DNA of 64,000 nt from Umezawaea endophytica (lineage in GTDB: Bacteria > Actinomycetota > Actinomycetes > Mycobacteriales > Pseudonocardiaceae), in the NCBI RefSeq assembly GCF_025061645.1, contig NZ_JANYMP010000013.1:1-64000 (forward strand), read 5' to 3'. The position numbers and the translations under genes were made by a program. Below, piece after piece: positions 15,639 to 24,377 of the stretch. Position 1 is the first letter of the stretch; each line of letters begins with the position of its first letter. Under the pieces are notes generated by a model. That model was not told where the DNA came from, did not search any database, and worked only from the letters and a program-made list of their open reading frames with translations.

Positions 15639-16964
15639 ATGCGTGGTCTTGTGGTGGTGCTCGTGGTCGCGGTGGTGCTCGCCAGTGGGGCTCCCGCTTC
15701 CGTGGCCCAACCGGACCCGTCCTCGTCCTCCCCGTCCAGCACGACGACACCGCCGCCGGAGACGACCACTCCTCCCCCGAGCCCGACCACCACCCCCACC
15801 ACGACGACGCTCACGCCGACCACGACGGTCCCCCCGACGACGACCACCGCGCCGCCGTCCACGGGTGTCCCGACCACCGTTCCGCCGTCCTCGTCGTCGA
15901 GCGCGCCGACCACCACCACGCCGACTCCGACGCTGCCCAACTCGCCCGCCGTGCCGAACTCGGCGGAGATGACCAAGTACCTGGAGCTGAGCCAGGCCGC
16001 CGCGACGGCCAACCAGGACGTGCTGGCCGCGCAGCAGAACCTCGTCGACAAGCGCGCCGCCGCCGAGAAGGCCACCACGGACGCGGCGGCGTCGAAGAGG
16101 GCCGCCGACGACGCCGTGGTCGCGGAGGGCAGGGCGAAGACGCTCCAGCAGGAGTCCAAGGCGCTCGCCACGACCCTCCAGGACGAGGTCGACCACCTGG
16201 TGGAGATCTCGTTCAAGGGCCTGCGCCTCAACGGGCTGGCTGCGGTGTTCAGCAGCGAGTCGCCCGAGGAGTACCTGGACGCGGCGATGATCATGGACGT
16301 CTACGCCGAGCGGCACGGCGCCATGGTCGCGACCGCGCAGCGGGCGGCCGACGACGCGAGCGCCGCGCAGAAGAAGGCCGAGGAGGCCCGCACGCAGGTC
16401 GAGGCCACCAGCAAGAAGGCCGAGGAGGACCGGGTCAACGCGCAGAAGCTGGCCGACGAGGCCACCGCGGCCGTGGTGCTGGCCGACGAGCGCAGGGTCG
16501 GCTTGGACGGCAAGGTCAACGAGGTGCGGCAGGCGTTGGGCGCGCTCGCCCCGGCCGACCTGGCCCGGCTGTCCGGGACCGGGCCCTCGGTCAACCCGAA
16601 CATCCCCGCGGGTGCCGCCGGTGACGCGCTGCGGTTCGCGCTCGGCGAACTGGGCAAGCCGTACGTGTGGGGTGCCGTCGGCCCGGACACCTACGACTGC
16701 TCCGGCCTCATGCAGACCGCGTACCGCAAGGCGGGCGTGACCATCCCGCGCGTCACGTACACGCAGGCCCTGATCGGCACCGCCGTGCCGCGCGACCAGG
16801 TCAGGGCCGGTGACCTCATCCTGTACCGCGCCGACCTCGGGCACGTGGCCATGGCGATCGACGGCACCTACGCGGTGCACGCGCCGACGTCGGGCGAGAC
16901 CGTCAAGGTGTCGCCGATCGACGCCATCGGCCCAGTCGCGACCATCCGTCGCGTGGCGGGCTGA
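15639..16964 (+). CDS. Secreted NlpC/P60 peptidoglycan endopeptidase (RipA-like)
   Basis: A 441-residue exported cell-wall hydrolase. The signal peptide MRGLVVVLVVAVVLASGAPA is followed by a long Thr/Pro/Ser linker (about residues 30-105), an Ala/Glu/Lys-rich coiled-coil region (about 110-310) and a C-terminal NlpC/P60 domain with the catalytic cysteine in YDCSGLM, histidine in LGHVAMAID and a polar third residue near HAPTSG. Enzymes of this type cleave between D-Glu and meso-DAP in stem peptides. The coiled coil is typical of RipA/CwlM-regulated hydrolases that need an activator. The ATG at 15639 follows GAGGGG at 15625-15630. A -10-like TACACT lies near 15579. Confidence 0.9.
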   Translation: MRGLVVVLVVAVVLASGAPASVAQPDPSSSSPSSTTTPPPETTTPPPSPTTTPTTTTLTPTTTVPPTTTTAPPSTGVPTTVPPSSSSSAPTTTTPTPTLPNSPAVPNSAEMTKYLELSQAAATANQDVLAAQQNLVDKRAAAEKATTDAAASKRAADDAVVAEGRAKTLQQESKALATTLQDEVDHLVEISFKGLRLNGLAAVFSSESPEEYLDAAMIMDVYAERHGAMVATAQRAADDASAAQKKAEEARTQVEATSKKAEEDRVNAQKLADEATAAVVLADERRVGLDGKVNEVRQALGALAPADLARLSGTGPSVNPNIPAGAAGDALRFALGELGKPYVWGAVGPDTYDCSGLMQTAYRKAGVTIPRVTYTQALIGTAVPRDQVRAGDLILYRADLGHVAMAIDGTYAVHAPTSGETVKVSPIDAIGPVATIRRVAG

Positions 16965-17027
16965 CGAACCGGTTTCCCACGGGCTGGATACTGGGCTCGG
17001 AGAAGTACCGAGCCTGGAGGTCTAGCG

Positions 17028-18770
17028 GTGTTGCAGGGTGACGTCGGAGTGGAACTGGGTCGTCGGGTGGCGGTAGCGCTGCGCACGGCCCTGGGTGTGG
17101 AGATCACCCCGGCCGAGGCGCTCGTGCGACCCTCCACCCGCGAGGGTGTGGACTACCAGTGCAACGTGGCCATGAGCCTGGCCAAGAAGCTCAAGAAGGC
17201 GCCGCGCGACGTGGCGCAGGCCGTGGTCGAGCACCTGGACTCGGCGGACATGGTCGAGGCGCCCGAGATCGCCGGGCCGGGGTTCGTGAACCTGGTGCTG
17301 CGCACGGAGTGGTTGCAGGAGCAGGCCGCCGGGCTGCTCGGCGACGACCGGATGGGCGCCTCGGCGACCGAGGTCCCCCGTCGGGTCGCGATCGACCTGT
17401 CGAGCCCGAACGTGGCCAAGGAGATGCACGTCGGCCACCTGCGGTCGTCGATCATCGGTGACGCGATCATGCGGCTGCTGCGCTTCGCGGGCCACGAGGT
17501 GATCCCGCACAACCACCTTGGTGACTGGGGCACGCCGTTTGGGATGCTCATCGAGCACCTGGTCGACGAGGGGTGGAAGGCCGGTTCGGACTCGCACTCC
17601 ATCAGCGACCTCAACGGGTTCTACGTGGCGGCGCGCAAGAAGTTCGACGCCGACCCGGACTTCGTCGAGCGGGCCCGGCTGCGGGTCGTGGCGCTCCAGG
17701 GCGGCGACGAGGAGACCCTGGCGCTGTGGCGCGGGCTCGTCGAGGAGTCCACCCGGCACTTCGAGAAGGTGTACGAGCTGCTGGGCATCGGGCTCACCCC
17801 CGAGGACATCTACGGCGAGAGCTTCTACAACCCCTATCTCGCCGACACCGTCGCCGAGCTGGAGGCCGAGGGGCTGACCGAGGTCAGCGACGGCGCGCTC
17901 TGCGTGTTCCCGCCCGGCTTCAGCAACCGCGAGGGCGACCGGCTGCCGCTGATCATCCGCAAGAGCGACGGCGGCTACAACTACGCCAGCACCGACCTCG
18001 CGACGATCCGGTACTGGGTCCGCGAACGCGAGGTGACCGACCTGCTCTACGTCGTCGGAACCCCGCAGGCGCAGCACTTCACGATGGTGTTCGCCGCCGC
18101 GCGGCAGGCGGGCTACCTCACCGACCAGCACGCCGAGCACGTCGGGTTCGGCTCGATCCTCGGTGAGGACGGCAAGACCATCCGGTCGCGCGCGGGCGGC
18201 ACGCTCAAGCTCGTCGACCTGCTGACCGAGGCCGTCGACCACGCCGCCGCCGTGATCGCCGAACGCACGGCGTTCGACGCGGACGAGCAGGCGCGGCTGG
18301 CGAAGGTCGTGGGCATCGGCGCGGTGAAGTACGCGGACCTGTCGAACGACCGCGAGCGCGACTACGTGTTCACCTGGGAGAAGATGCTGGCCAAAGAGGG
18401 CAACACCTCGGTGTACCTCCAGTACGCCAACGCCCGCATCCGCTCGATCCTCGCGAAGGCGGGCTCGGTGCCCGGCGTCGGGACGCCCGTCGTGCTGACC
18501 GAACCGGCCGAACGCGCGCTCGTGGTGAAGCTGCTCGGGTTCCCGGCGGCGGTGGACGCGGCGATCGAGGCGTACGCGCCGCACAAGCTGACCACGTACC
18601 TGTACGAGACGGCCAGCACGTTCACCACGTTCTACGACGCCTGCCCGATCCTGAAGGACGGCACCAGCCCGGAAGCCCGCGAGTCCAGGCTGGTGCTCGC
18701 CCAACTCACGTCACGGGTGCTCGTGCTCGGCCTGTCGCTGCTCGGCATCGACGCCCCCGAGCGCCTCTAG
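17028..18770 (+). CDS. argS: Arginyl-tRNA synthetase
   Basis: A 580-residue class I aminoacyl-tRNA synthetase that charges tRNA-Arg. Recognised by the N-terminal additional domain, the HIGH-type signature SSPNVAKEMHVGHLRSSIIGD, the YVVGTPQAQHF region, a KTIRSRAGG loop in the catalytic core and the C-terminal DALR anticodon-binding domain (YLQYANARIRSIL). The GTG start follows GGAGG at 17016-17020. A small hairpin (GGCTCGG 16994-17000 with CCGAGCC 17008-17014) ends right at this ribosome-binding site and could modulate translation. The 3' end overlaps the convergent GNAT gene by 60 bp. Confidence 0.97.
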   Translation: MLQGDVGVELGRRVAVALRTALGVEITPAEALVRPSTREGVDYQCNVAMSLAKKLKKAPRDVAQAVVEHLDSADMVEAPEIAGPGFVNLVLRTEWLQEQAAGLLGDDRMGASATEVPRRVAIDLSSPNVAKEMHVGHLRSSIIGDAIMRLLRFAGHEVIPHNHLGDWGTPFGMLIEHLVDEGWKAGSDSHSISDLNGFYVAARKKFDADPDFVERARLRVVALQGGDEETLALWRGLVEESTRHFEKVYELLGIGLTPEDIYGESFYNPYLADTVAELEAEGLTEVSDGALCVFPPGFSNREGDRLPLIIRKSDGGYNYASTDLATIRYWVREREVTDLLYVVGTPQAQHFTMVFAAARQAGYLTDQHAEHVGFGSILGEDGKTIRSRAGGTLKLVDLLTEAVDHAAAVIAERTAFDADEQARLAKVVGIGAVKYADLSNDRERDYVFTWEKMLAKEGNTSVYLQYANARIRSILAKAGSVPGVGTPVVLTEPAERALVVKLLGFPAAVDAAIEAYAPHKLTTYLYETASTFTTFYDACPILKDGTSPEARESRLVLAQLTSRVLVLGLSLLGIDAPERL

Positions 18771-19754
18771 GAGTCCCGCCACGGTCCCGTTCACCTCGAC
18801 CATGGACCGGACCGTGGCGAACCCCAGCGCGTGGTTCACCGCGGCCATGTGGACGTTGTCGGCGTTGGTGCCGGTGACCGACAGGACGAGGTCGGGCCGG
18901 TCTCCGGCCAGCCCGCGCAGCATGTGCGCCTTGACCACCCGGCCTAGCCCGTGACCGCGGTGGGCCGCGATGACGGTGGTCTCGCGTTGGTAGGCCCACG
19001 GCTTGCGCAGCGGTTGCAGCCACACCTCGGTCATCCCGACGACCTCGTCGGTCGCCTCGTGCACGGCCACCACGACCCGTTGTTCGATGCCCCTCGCCGC
19101 GACCACCGCCTCGTCCTCGCGCACCAGGTCGACGGTCCACCTGCGCTCCTTGAGCTCGGCCTCGCCCCTCGGGCTGTCGGCGATCGCGTTCTTCGCCTCG
19201 GCGTAGGACGCGACGATGGCGTTCGGCGCGGCGCCGATCCACCGCTCGACCCTGTACCCCTCGGGCACGGGCACGTCCCACAACGACCGGTCCGCGTCCG
19301 CGAACCTCAGGTGCTGGAGGATCGTCGTGTTCACGGTCCGGAACCCCAGCGCGTTCGCCCACGTCTCGCCGACGCGGCCGACCTGGATCCCCTCCACGAC
19401 GGTCCGGCCGCGGGCCGTCAACTCCGGTACCAGCGCGCGCAGCACGGTCGTGCCGATCCCCTGCCCTCGCACCTTCGGGTGCACGGTGAGCAGGACGATC
19501 GCCACGTGCTCGTTGTCGTGCTCCGGGAAGAGCGCCGTCGCCACCGCCACGACCTCACCGCCGCGACGCCCCAGCCAGTGGTGCGCTGCCCCCAGACCGG
19601 GGAAGGGGTTGCGGAACTGGTTGACCACGTCCTCGTACCCCACCGGCTCCTCGTCCGGCAGGTCCACCTCCTGAGAGGTCGAAAGCACCTCGTGAATCCC
19701 CCGGAACACGGCTTCACCCGCCCGGTTCGGGTCCACGACCTCGACGTCCACCAC
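18711..19754 (-). CDS. Tandem GNAT N-acetyltransferase
   Basis: A 347-residue protein with two GNAT folds in line. The first carries the acetyl-CoA loop VHPKVRGQGIGTTVL (about residues 95-110) and the second AAHRGHGLGRVVKAHML (about 270-285). Two-domain GNATs of this layout include mycothiol-synthase-like and antibiotic-modifying enzymes, where usually one domain is active. The acceptor is unknown. A GTG at 19754 is chosen, behind a GAGGGGGGG tract; the frame upstream is not protein-like. It follows the efflux operon on the same strand after a 43-bp gap and runs 60 bp into the end of argS on the other strand. Confidence 0.82.
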   Translation of the reverse strand: MVDVEVVDPNRAGEAVFRGIHEVLSTSQEVDLPDEEPVGYEDVVNQFRNPFPGLGAAHHWLGRRGGEVVAVATALFPEHDNEHVAIVLLTVHPKVRGQGIGTTVLRALVPELTARGRTVVEGIQVGRVGETWANALGFRTVNTTILQHLRFADADRSLWDVPVPEGYRVERWIGAAPNAIVASYAEAKNAIADSPRGEAELKERRWTVDLVREDEAVVAARGIEQRVVVAVHEATDEVVGMTEVWLQPLRKPWAYQRETTVIAAHRGHGLGRVVKAHMLRGLAGDRPDLVLSVTGTNADNVHMAAVNHALGFATVRSMVEVNGTVAGLLEALGGVDAEQRQAEHEHP

Positions 19755-19797
19755 AGCGGCCCCCCCTCTGTCGGCGAGGCCATTGCAGCAGAAACCG

Positions 19798-21024
19798 TCA
19801 GGTACCCGAGCGCAAAGCGTCAACCGGCTGCATCCTCGCCGCCCGCAGCGCCGGGTACAGACCGGCGAGCAGGCCGACCAGGGCACCGGCGACCGGGGCG
19901 CCCGCGACGATCGGCAGGTCGAGCACGGGTGTCCACTCGCGACTGATCGAGATCGCCACGACGGACACCACGCCGGTGCTCGCGCCCAGCACCCCGCCGA
20001 TCAGCCCGACGACGACGGACTCCGCCAGGAACTGGTACGCCACGTGCCTCCTGGCGGCGCCCAGCGCTCGGCGCAGGCCGATCTCGCCGGTGCGTTCGAC
20101 GACGGTCACGAGGGTGACGTTCGCGATGCCGATCGCGCCCACCACGAGGGAGACCAGGCCCAGCACCACGAACAGGCCGTTGACGTCGTGCTGGACACCG
20201 CCGCGCAGCGTCGCCGGGTCCGGTGGGGCGAGGACCCGGAGCGCGGCGTGACCGTTGGGGCTCAACGCGATCGGCGCCTGCTCCGCGATGAGCGGGGCCG
20301 CGCCGAGGTCGGTGCGGATCAGCACGGTCGTCGGCGGGCCGAGGCGCAGGCGGTCGTCGCCGGTGGTGTGCGGCAGCAGGACCGAGCTGCTCAAGCCCTT
20401 GTCCAGACCGCCGGTGACCGGGCCGAGCACACCGATGACGGTGAACGCCTGGCCGTCGACGAAGACCGCCGGGCCGTCGTCCACGGTGACGACGCCGAGC
20501 AGCTTCGCCGCGCCGCCGCCGAGCACGGCCACGCGGTCGTGCCGGGCGACGTGGCCGTCGTCGAAGTAGCGGCCCGTGGCCATCGAGGCGCCCAGCACGT
20601 CGGGCAGGCCGGTGGTCGTGCCGACGACGGGCAGGATCCGGTCGGTGACGGACGTGGGGTCGTGCAGGTCGTTGGTGCGCACCCGCGCGTTGGCCGAGCT
20701 GTCCGGGCGGGCGACGGCCGCGGCGGCGCGGACCCCGTTGAGCCGCACCAGGTCCGGCAGCGCGGTCCAGGCGACCGGGCCGGGCAGCGCCGGGTCGGGG
20801 AGGGTGGGGATGACGACCGTGACCTCGGTGGCGGTGACCGCGTCGAAGCGGCCCGCGATCTGGTCGGCCGCGGTCGCCGCGACGCCGAGGGTGATCACCA
20901 GGGTGGTGATGCCGATGACCGTGCCCAGCATGGTCAGCCCGGTGCGGACGGGCCGGGCGGTGATGCCCGCGACCGCCTCGTCCAGCAGGTCCCGCACCCC
21001 CATCGAAGGGCGTCCGACGGTCAT
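19798..21024 (-). CDS. MacB/FtsX-type ABC permease
   Basis: A 408-residue permease with one N-terminal helix (TGLTMLGTVIGITTLVITLGVAA), a large extracytoplasmic MacB_PCD-like domain (about residues 60-270) and three C-terminal helices in an FtsX domain (ERTGEIGLRRALGAARRHVAYQFLAESVVVGLIGG). MacB-type transporters are mechanotransmitters that drive extrusion or lipoprotein handling rather than simple transport. The ATG overlaps the ATPase stop by four bases. It is the last gene of the operon lipoprotein-adaptor-ATPase-permease. Confidence 0.9.
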   Translation of the reverse strand: MTVGRPSMGVRDLLDEAVAGITARPVRTGLTMLGTVIGITTLVITLGVAATAADQIAGRFDAVTATEVTVVIPTLPDPALPGPVAWTALPDLVRLNGVRAAAAVARPDSSANARVRTNDLHDPTSVTDRILPVVGTTTGLPDVLGASMATGRYFDDGHVARHDRVAVLGGGAAKLLGVVTVDDGPAVFVDGQAFTVIGVLGPVTGGLDKGLSSSVLLPHTTGDDRLRLGPPTTVLIRTDLGAAPLIAEQAPIALSPNGHAALRVLAPPDPATLRGGVQHDVNGLFVVLGLVSLVVGAIGIANVTLVTVVERTGEIGLRRALGAARRHVAYQFLAESVVVGLIGGVLGASTGVVSVVAISISREWTPVLDLPIVAGAPVAGALVGLLAGLYPALRAARMQPVDALRSGT

Positions 21025-21695
21025 CGCAGCTCCTCCGAGAGCCTGCCGTCGTCGATCCGCACCCGGCGGGCGGCACGGGCGCTGACCTCCTCGTCGTGGG
21101 TGATCACGACCAGCGTCACGCCCTGCTCCCCCAGCTCGTCGAACAGGTCGAGCACGGCTCCGGTGTTCGCCCGGTCCAGGTTGCCGGTGGGCTCGTCGCA
21201 CAGCAGCAGCGCGGGTTCGCCCACCAGCGCGCGGGCGATGGCGACGCGCTGGCGTTCGCCGCCGGACAGCTTTCCGGGGTCGAACGCGGCCCGGTGCGCC
21301 AACCCGACGCGGGCCAGCGCCGCCTCCGCACGCTGAGCGCGGTGCGCGCGGTCGGTCTTGCGGTACACCTCGGCCAGCGCGACGTTGTCGACGGTGCTGC
21401 GGTGCGGCAGCAGGTGGAACGCCTGGAAGACGAACCCGATCCGGCTGCCGCGCAACGACGTGCGGCCGCGGTCGTCCAGCGTCGTGGTCTCGACGCCGTC
21501 GAGCAGGTAGCTGCCCGAGTCCGGCCGGTCGAGCAGGCCCAGCGTGTTGAGCAGCGTCGACTTGCCCGATCCGGACGCGCCCACGACCGACAGGTAGTCA
21601 CCCGGCTCGACCCGCAGGTCCACGTCGCGCAGCGCGTGCACGGGCGGGTCGGCGGGGAACGTCCGGCCGACGCCGGTGAGGTGGATGACGGTCAC
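21021..21695 (-). CDS. MacB/LolD-type ABC ATPase
   Basis: A 224-residue ATPase. Walker A GASGSGKST, signature LSGGERQRVAIARAL, Walker B LLLCDEPTGNLD and switch THDEEV are all intact. The ERQR signature and the TGNLD after Walker B are typical of the MacB/LolD/FtsE group. It overlaps the adaptor gene before it and the permease gene after it by four bases each (ATGA), so the three are translationally coupled. Confidence 0.92.
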   Translation of the reverse strand: MTVIHLTGVGRTFPADPPVHALRDVDLRVEPGDYLSVVGASGSGKSTLLNTLGLLDRPDSGSYLLDGVETTTLDDRGRTSLRGSRIGFVFQAFHLLPHRSTVDNVALAEVYRKTDRAHRAQRAEAALARVGLAHRAAFDPGKLSGGERQRVAIARALVGEPALLLCDEPTGNLDRANTGAVLDLFDELGEQGVTLVVITHDEEVSARAARRVRIDDGRLSEELR

Positions 21696-22825
21696 GAGGC
21701 GCCCACCACGACCCGGTCCCCCGCCACCAGGACACCACCGTCGGCGGGGTCGACCTTGACGAGGCCGAGCGCGGTCAGCCCGAGCACCACGGGCACGTCG
21801 CGCACGGACCCGTCGGCGGCCTGCACCCGGACGCGGGCCTTGCCGTCGGCCTTGGTCGTGACGGCCGCGACGGGCACCACCAGCACCTCGCCGCCGCTGC
21901 TGCCCACCTCGACCTCGATCTTGACGGACTGCCCGGCGTACGCGGCGAGCGCGGCCGGGTCCTGCGCCACGAGCCGGAGCCGCGTCGTGTTGGACGTGTC
22001 CGGCGGGGCGCCGGACGGGGGCGGTTCCACCACGGGCGGCGCGGCGTCCTTGCCGGCGGCCTCCACGGTCGCGGGCAGCGCGGCACCGTCCGCCATCCGC
22101 AGCACCGCGGCCAGTCCGGGGTGGACCAGCCCGGCGTCGGCGGACGGCAGGGTCGCCCGGACGACCACGGTCGGGTCGGTGGTGGTGCCGACCTGGCCGG
22201 TCGCCTGCGCTCCGGCCTTCACCGCGACCGAGTCGAGCCGCACCGGCAGCGTCGGCAGGAAGACGACCTCTCCCGACGGGATGGTGACCTCCTCCCCCGG
22301 CTGCACCGGGTAGCCCGCCCGCTCGTACCAGGTCTTCACGGCGGTGCCCGTCGGCGCGTCGAAGATCCCGCCGCGCAGCCTGCCGAACCCGAGGTCGGAC
22401 AGCGCGGCCTGGAGCTGCTTCACGTCATCGCCCTTCGCGGCCGTGCCCAGGGTCCGGTACATCGGCACCGGGCCGGGCAGCACGAACACCGGACGGCCGC
22501 TGACCTCCATCAGCACGTCGCCGGACTTCAGCGTCGTGCCCGCGACGGGCGCCTTGGTGACGAGCTGCGTCGGACCGGCCGACCCGACCACACCGGTCAG
22601 GGTGATCGACGCCTCGCCCGTGTACACCACACTGCCCTGAGCGACGGACGTGCTGGTCAGAGCACGTTTCTCCACCGGGACGGTGATCAGGGACGGTGGT
22701 GGCGGCCGGTGTTCGGCCGCCGCGTCGGCGGGCGACTTCACCGTCGTGCCGACCCACCAGCCGACCAGCCCCGCCGCCACCGCGACACCCACCACGAGCG
22801 CGAGCACCCGTCGGGGACCAGCCAC
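21692..22825 (-). CDS. Efflux adaptor with a peptidoglycan-binding domain
   Basis: A 377-residue HlyD/MacA-like adaptor. One N-terminal membrane helix (residues 6-26) is followed by a beta-rich segment, a PG_binding_1-like domain at about 128-175 (KGDDVKQLQAALSDLGFG, then FDAPTGTAVKTWYERAGYPV) and a beta-barrel region ending in VVPVAAVTTKADGKARVRV. The insertion of a peptidoglycan-binding fold into the adaptor is common in Gram-positive MacB systems, where no outer membrane channel exists. It overlaps the ATPase gene by four bases and starts one base from the lipoprotein gene end. Confidence 0.88.
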   Translation of the reverse strand: MAGPRRVLALVVGVAVAAGLVGWWVGTTVKSPADAAAEHRPPPPSLITVPVEKRALTSTSVAQGSVVYTGEASITLTGVVGSAGPTQLVTKAPVAGTTLKSGDVLMEVSGRPVFVLPGPVPMYRTLGTAAKGDDVKQLQAALSDLGFGRLRGGIFDAPTGTAVKTWYERAGYPVQPGEEVTIPSGEVVFLPTLPVRLDSVAVKAGAQATGQVGTTTDPTVVVRATLPSADAGLVHPGLAAVLRMADGAALPATVEAAGKDAAPPVVEPPPSGAPPDTSNTTRLRLVAQDPAALAAYAGQSVKIEVEVGSSGGEVLVVPVAAVTTKADGKARVRVQAADGSVRDVPVVLGLTALGLVKVDPADGGVLVAGDRVVVGAS

Positions 22826-22826
22826 G

Positions 22827-23735
22827 TCAGCCGACCCCGCCCTCGGCCAGCACCTTCTCGACCTTGGGCTTGGCGACGACCTCGTAGGCCCTGCCGCACT
22901 CCAGGTCCTCCAGGGCCATCTCGATCTCGCGGTCGAGCCCCTGCTGGAGGTTCGCGCCCCGCGCCTCGTCGTGCAGCTTGGTCGCGATCTGCTCGACCGT
23001 GCGCTCGATCGCGCCCGGCTTGACGGCCGTCACCTCGTAGCCCTGGCCGCGCAGGCAGGTCGCGTAGCCCTGCGCCGCCTCCAGCAACTGGGGGTCGGTC
23101 TGGAACTCCTGCTGGGCCTGCGCGGCGGCGGCCTCCTTGGCCGGGTCGGCGGGCGGCGCCTCGCCGTAGACCCGCGCGGACGCCTTGCCCGAGCAGCTCG
23201 CCGCGGACTTCGCCGGGTCGAACGAGCCGTCGTCCTTCGCCCCGCGCGCCCCGCCGTCGAGCGCCTCGTCGTAGGCCTTCTTGCCTGCTTCGTCGAGGGC
23301 GTCGCGGATGGCGGTGTTGGGGTTCGGCGTCGGCGGGGGCAGCGACACGTTCAGGTCGTCCGGGTACACGTCGCGGGCGAAGTGCCCGAACCCGTACTTC
23401 GCGCGGTACTTCCTCAGGTCCTCGTACGGCACGAGCGCGGGGTCCATCCCGGCCAGGTTGCCCGCGGCCCTGCCGAACTTCAGCGGCCTCGGCACGTAGG
23501 TGAACCCCAGCGCCTTCATGCAGTCCGCGACCATGTTCTCGGTGGTCACCGAGTCGGCCTCGGCCTTGCTCTCCGGGCTCCCCTCGGGAGGTGGCTGCAC
23601 GACAGCGGCCGTGGTCCCGCTGTCGACGGTCGTCGGCGGTGGCGGGCTCGACGCGGGCCGCGGTGCCGTGCCGCACGCGGCGACCAGGGTCAGCGCTCCG
23701 AGGGCCAGCGCGGGCAGTGCCTTCCGGTCCAGCAC
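22827..23735 (-). CDS. Lipoprotein of the MacB-type operon
   Basis: A 302-residue lipoprotein of unknown function, first gene of the efflux operon. The signal is MLDRKALPALALGALTLVAAC with the lipidated cysteine at 21, followed by a Ser/Pro/Thr linker. The mature part is helical and charged and has three further cysteines in CMKALGF, SCSGKA and ATCLRGQGY contexts, with a DPALVPYEDLRKYRAKYGFG stretch; such proteins recur beside adaptor/MacB pairs in actinomycetes. The gene has a GGAGG site and a candidate ECF promoter (CAACT-N16-CGTC) 38-62 bp upstream. Confidence 0.82.
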   Translation of the reverse strand: MLDRKALPALALGALTLVAACGTAPRPASSPPPPTTVDSGTTAAVVQPPPEGSPESKAEADSVTTENMVADCMKALGFTYVPRPLKFGRAAGNLAGMDPALVPYEDLRKYRAKYGFGHFARDVYPDDLNVSLPPPTPNPNTAIRDALDEAGKKAYDEALDGGARGAKDDGSFDPAKSAASCSGKASARVYGEAPPADPAKEAAAAQAQQEFQTDPQLLEAAQGYATCLRGQGYEVTAVKPGAIERTVEQIATKLHDEARGANLQQGLDREIEMALEDLECGRAYEVVAKPKVEKVLAEGGVG

Positions 23736-23772
23736 GGTGCCTCCTTCGTGTTCGGGGCTTGCACCGGAACAG

Positions 23773-23797
23773 GACGAGGCAGACCGTGGGGAAGTTG
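23773..23797 (-). promoter_or_regulatory. Candidate ECF promoter of the efflux operon
   Basis: On the minus strand CAACT (23797-23793) is followed after exactly 16 bases by CGTC (23776-23773), the -35/-10 layout of many ECF sigma factors. It would give a leader of about 30 bases before the lipoprotein start. Confidence 0.55.
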
Positions 23798-23811
23798 AGA
23801 GCGGGACCCTT

Positions 23812-23836
23812 CAACCTTTCGGCGGTGCCGCTCGTC
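23812..23836 (+). promoter_or_regulatory. Candidate autoregulatory ECF promoter
   Basis: CAACC (23812-23816), a 16-base spacer and CGTC (23833-23836), about 30 bases before the sigma factor's GTG. This is the same element as the one pointing the other way at 23773-23797. Confidence 0.6.
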
Positions 23837-23867
23837 GGTATCGGCAGGGAGTCGGTGGAGGAGGCGT

Positions 23868-24377
23868 GTGAGCAGGGGTGACCGGCAGTTCGTGGAGTTC
23901 GTCGAGGCGAACTCGGCCAGGCTGATGCGCGCCGCGCACCTGCTGATCGGCGATCGCCACCAGGCGGAGGACGCCGTGCAGTCGGCGCTCGCCAGGACGT
24001 ACGCGTCCTGGTCGCGGGTGCGCAACCAGGACGCGTACGCCTACGCCCGGCGCGTGCTGACGAACCTGACCATCGACCGGTGGCGGCGGCCCATCAAGGA
24101 GCAGGTGCGGGACTCGTTCCCGGACCGGCCGGGGCCGCGCGACTTCACCCAGGACCACGCCCAGCAGGAGTGGCTGATGCGGGTGCTGGGGCAGTTGACG
24201 CCGAGGGAACGCGCGATCGTCGTGCTGCGGCACTACCTCGACCTGTCGGAGGCCGAGGTCGCCGCCGAGCTGAAGGTGTCGCTGGGGACCGTGAAGAGCA
24301 CGAACTCGCGGGCACTGGCCAAGCTGAGGATCACCCTGTCGCCCGCGGGCGCCACCTCCGGGGAGGAGACCCGATGA
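23868..24377 (+). CDS. SigE-family ECF RNA polymerase sigma factor
   Basis: A 169-residue ECF sigma factor. Region 2 spans about residues 10-75 (MRAAHLLIGDRHQAEDAVQSALARTYASWSRV is split by the usual helices, then NLTIDRWRR) and region 4 about 105-155 (LTPRERAIVVLRHYLDLSEAEVAAELKVSLGTVKSTNSRALAKL). This is the actinobacterial SigE-family type with the GTVKS recognition helix. The GTG at 23868 follows a GGAGGAGG. It overlaps the next gene by four bases. Its own promoter and that of the divergent efflux operon share the same sequence type, so both are probable targets. Confidence 0.92.
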   Translation: MSRGDRQFVEFVEANSARLMRAAHLLIGDRHQAEDAVQSALARTYASWSRVRNQDAYAYARRVLTNLTIDRWRRPIKEQVRDSFPDRPGPRDFTQDHAQQEWLMRVLGQLTPRERAIVVLRHYLDLSEAEVAAELKVSLGTVKSTNSRALAKLRITLSPAGATSGEETR

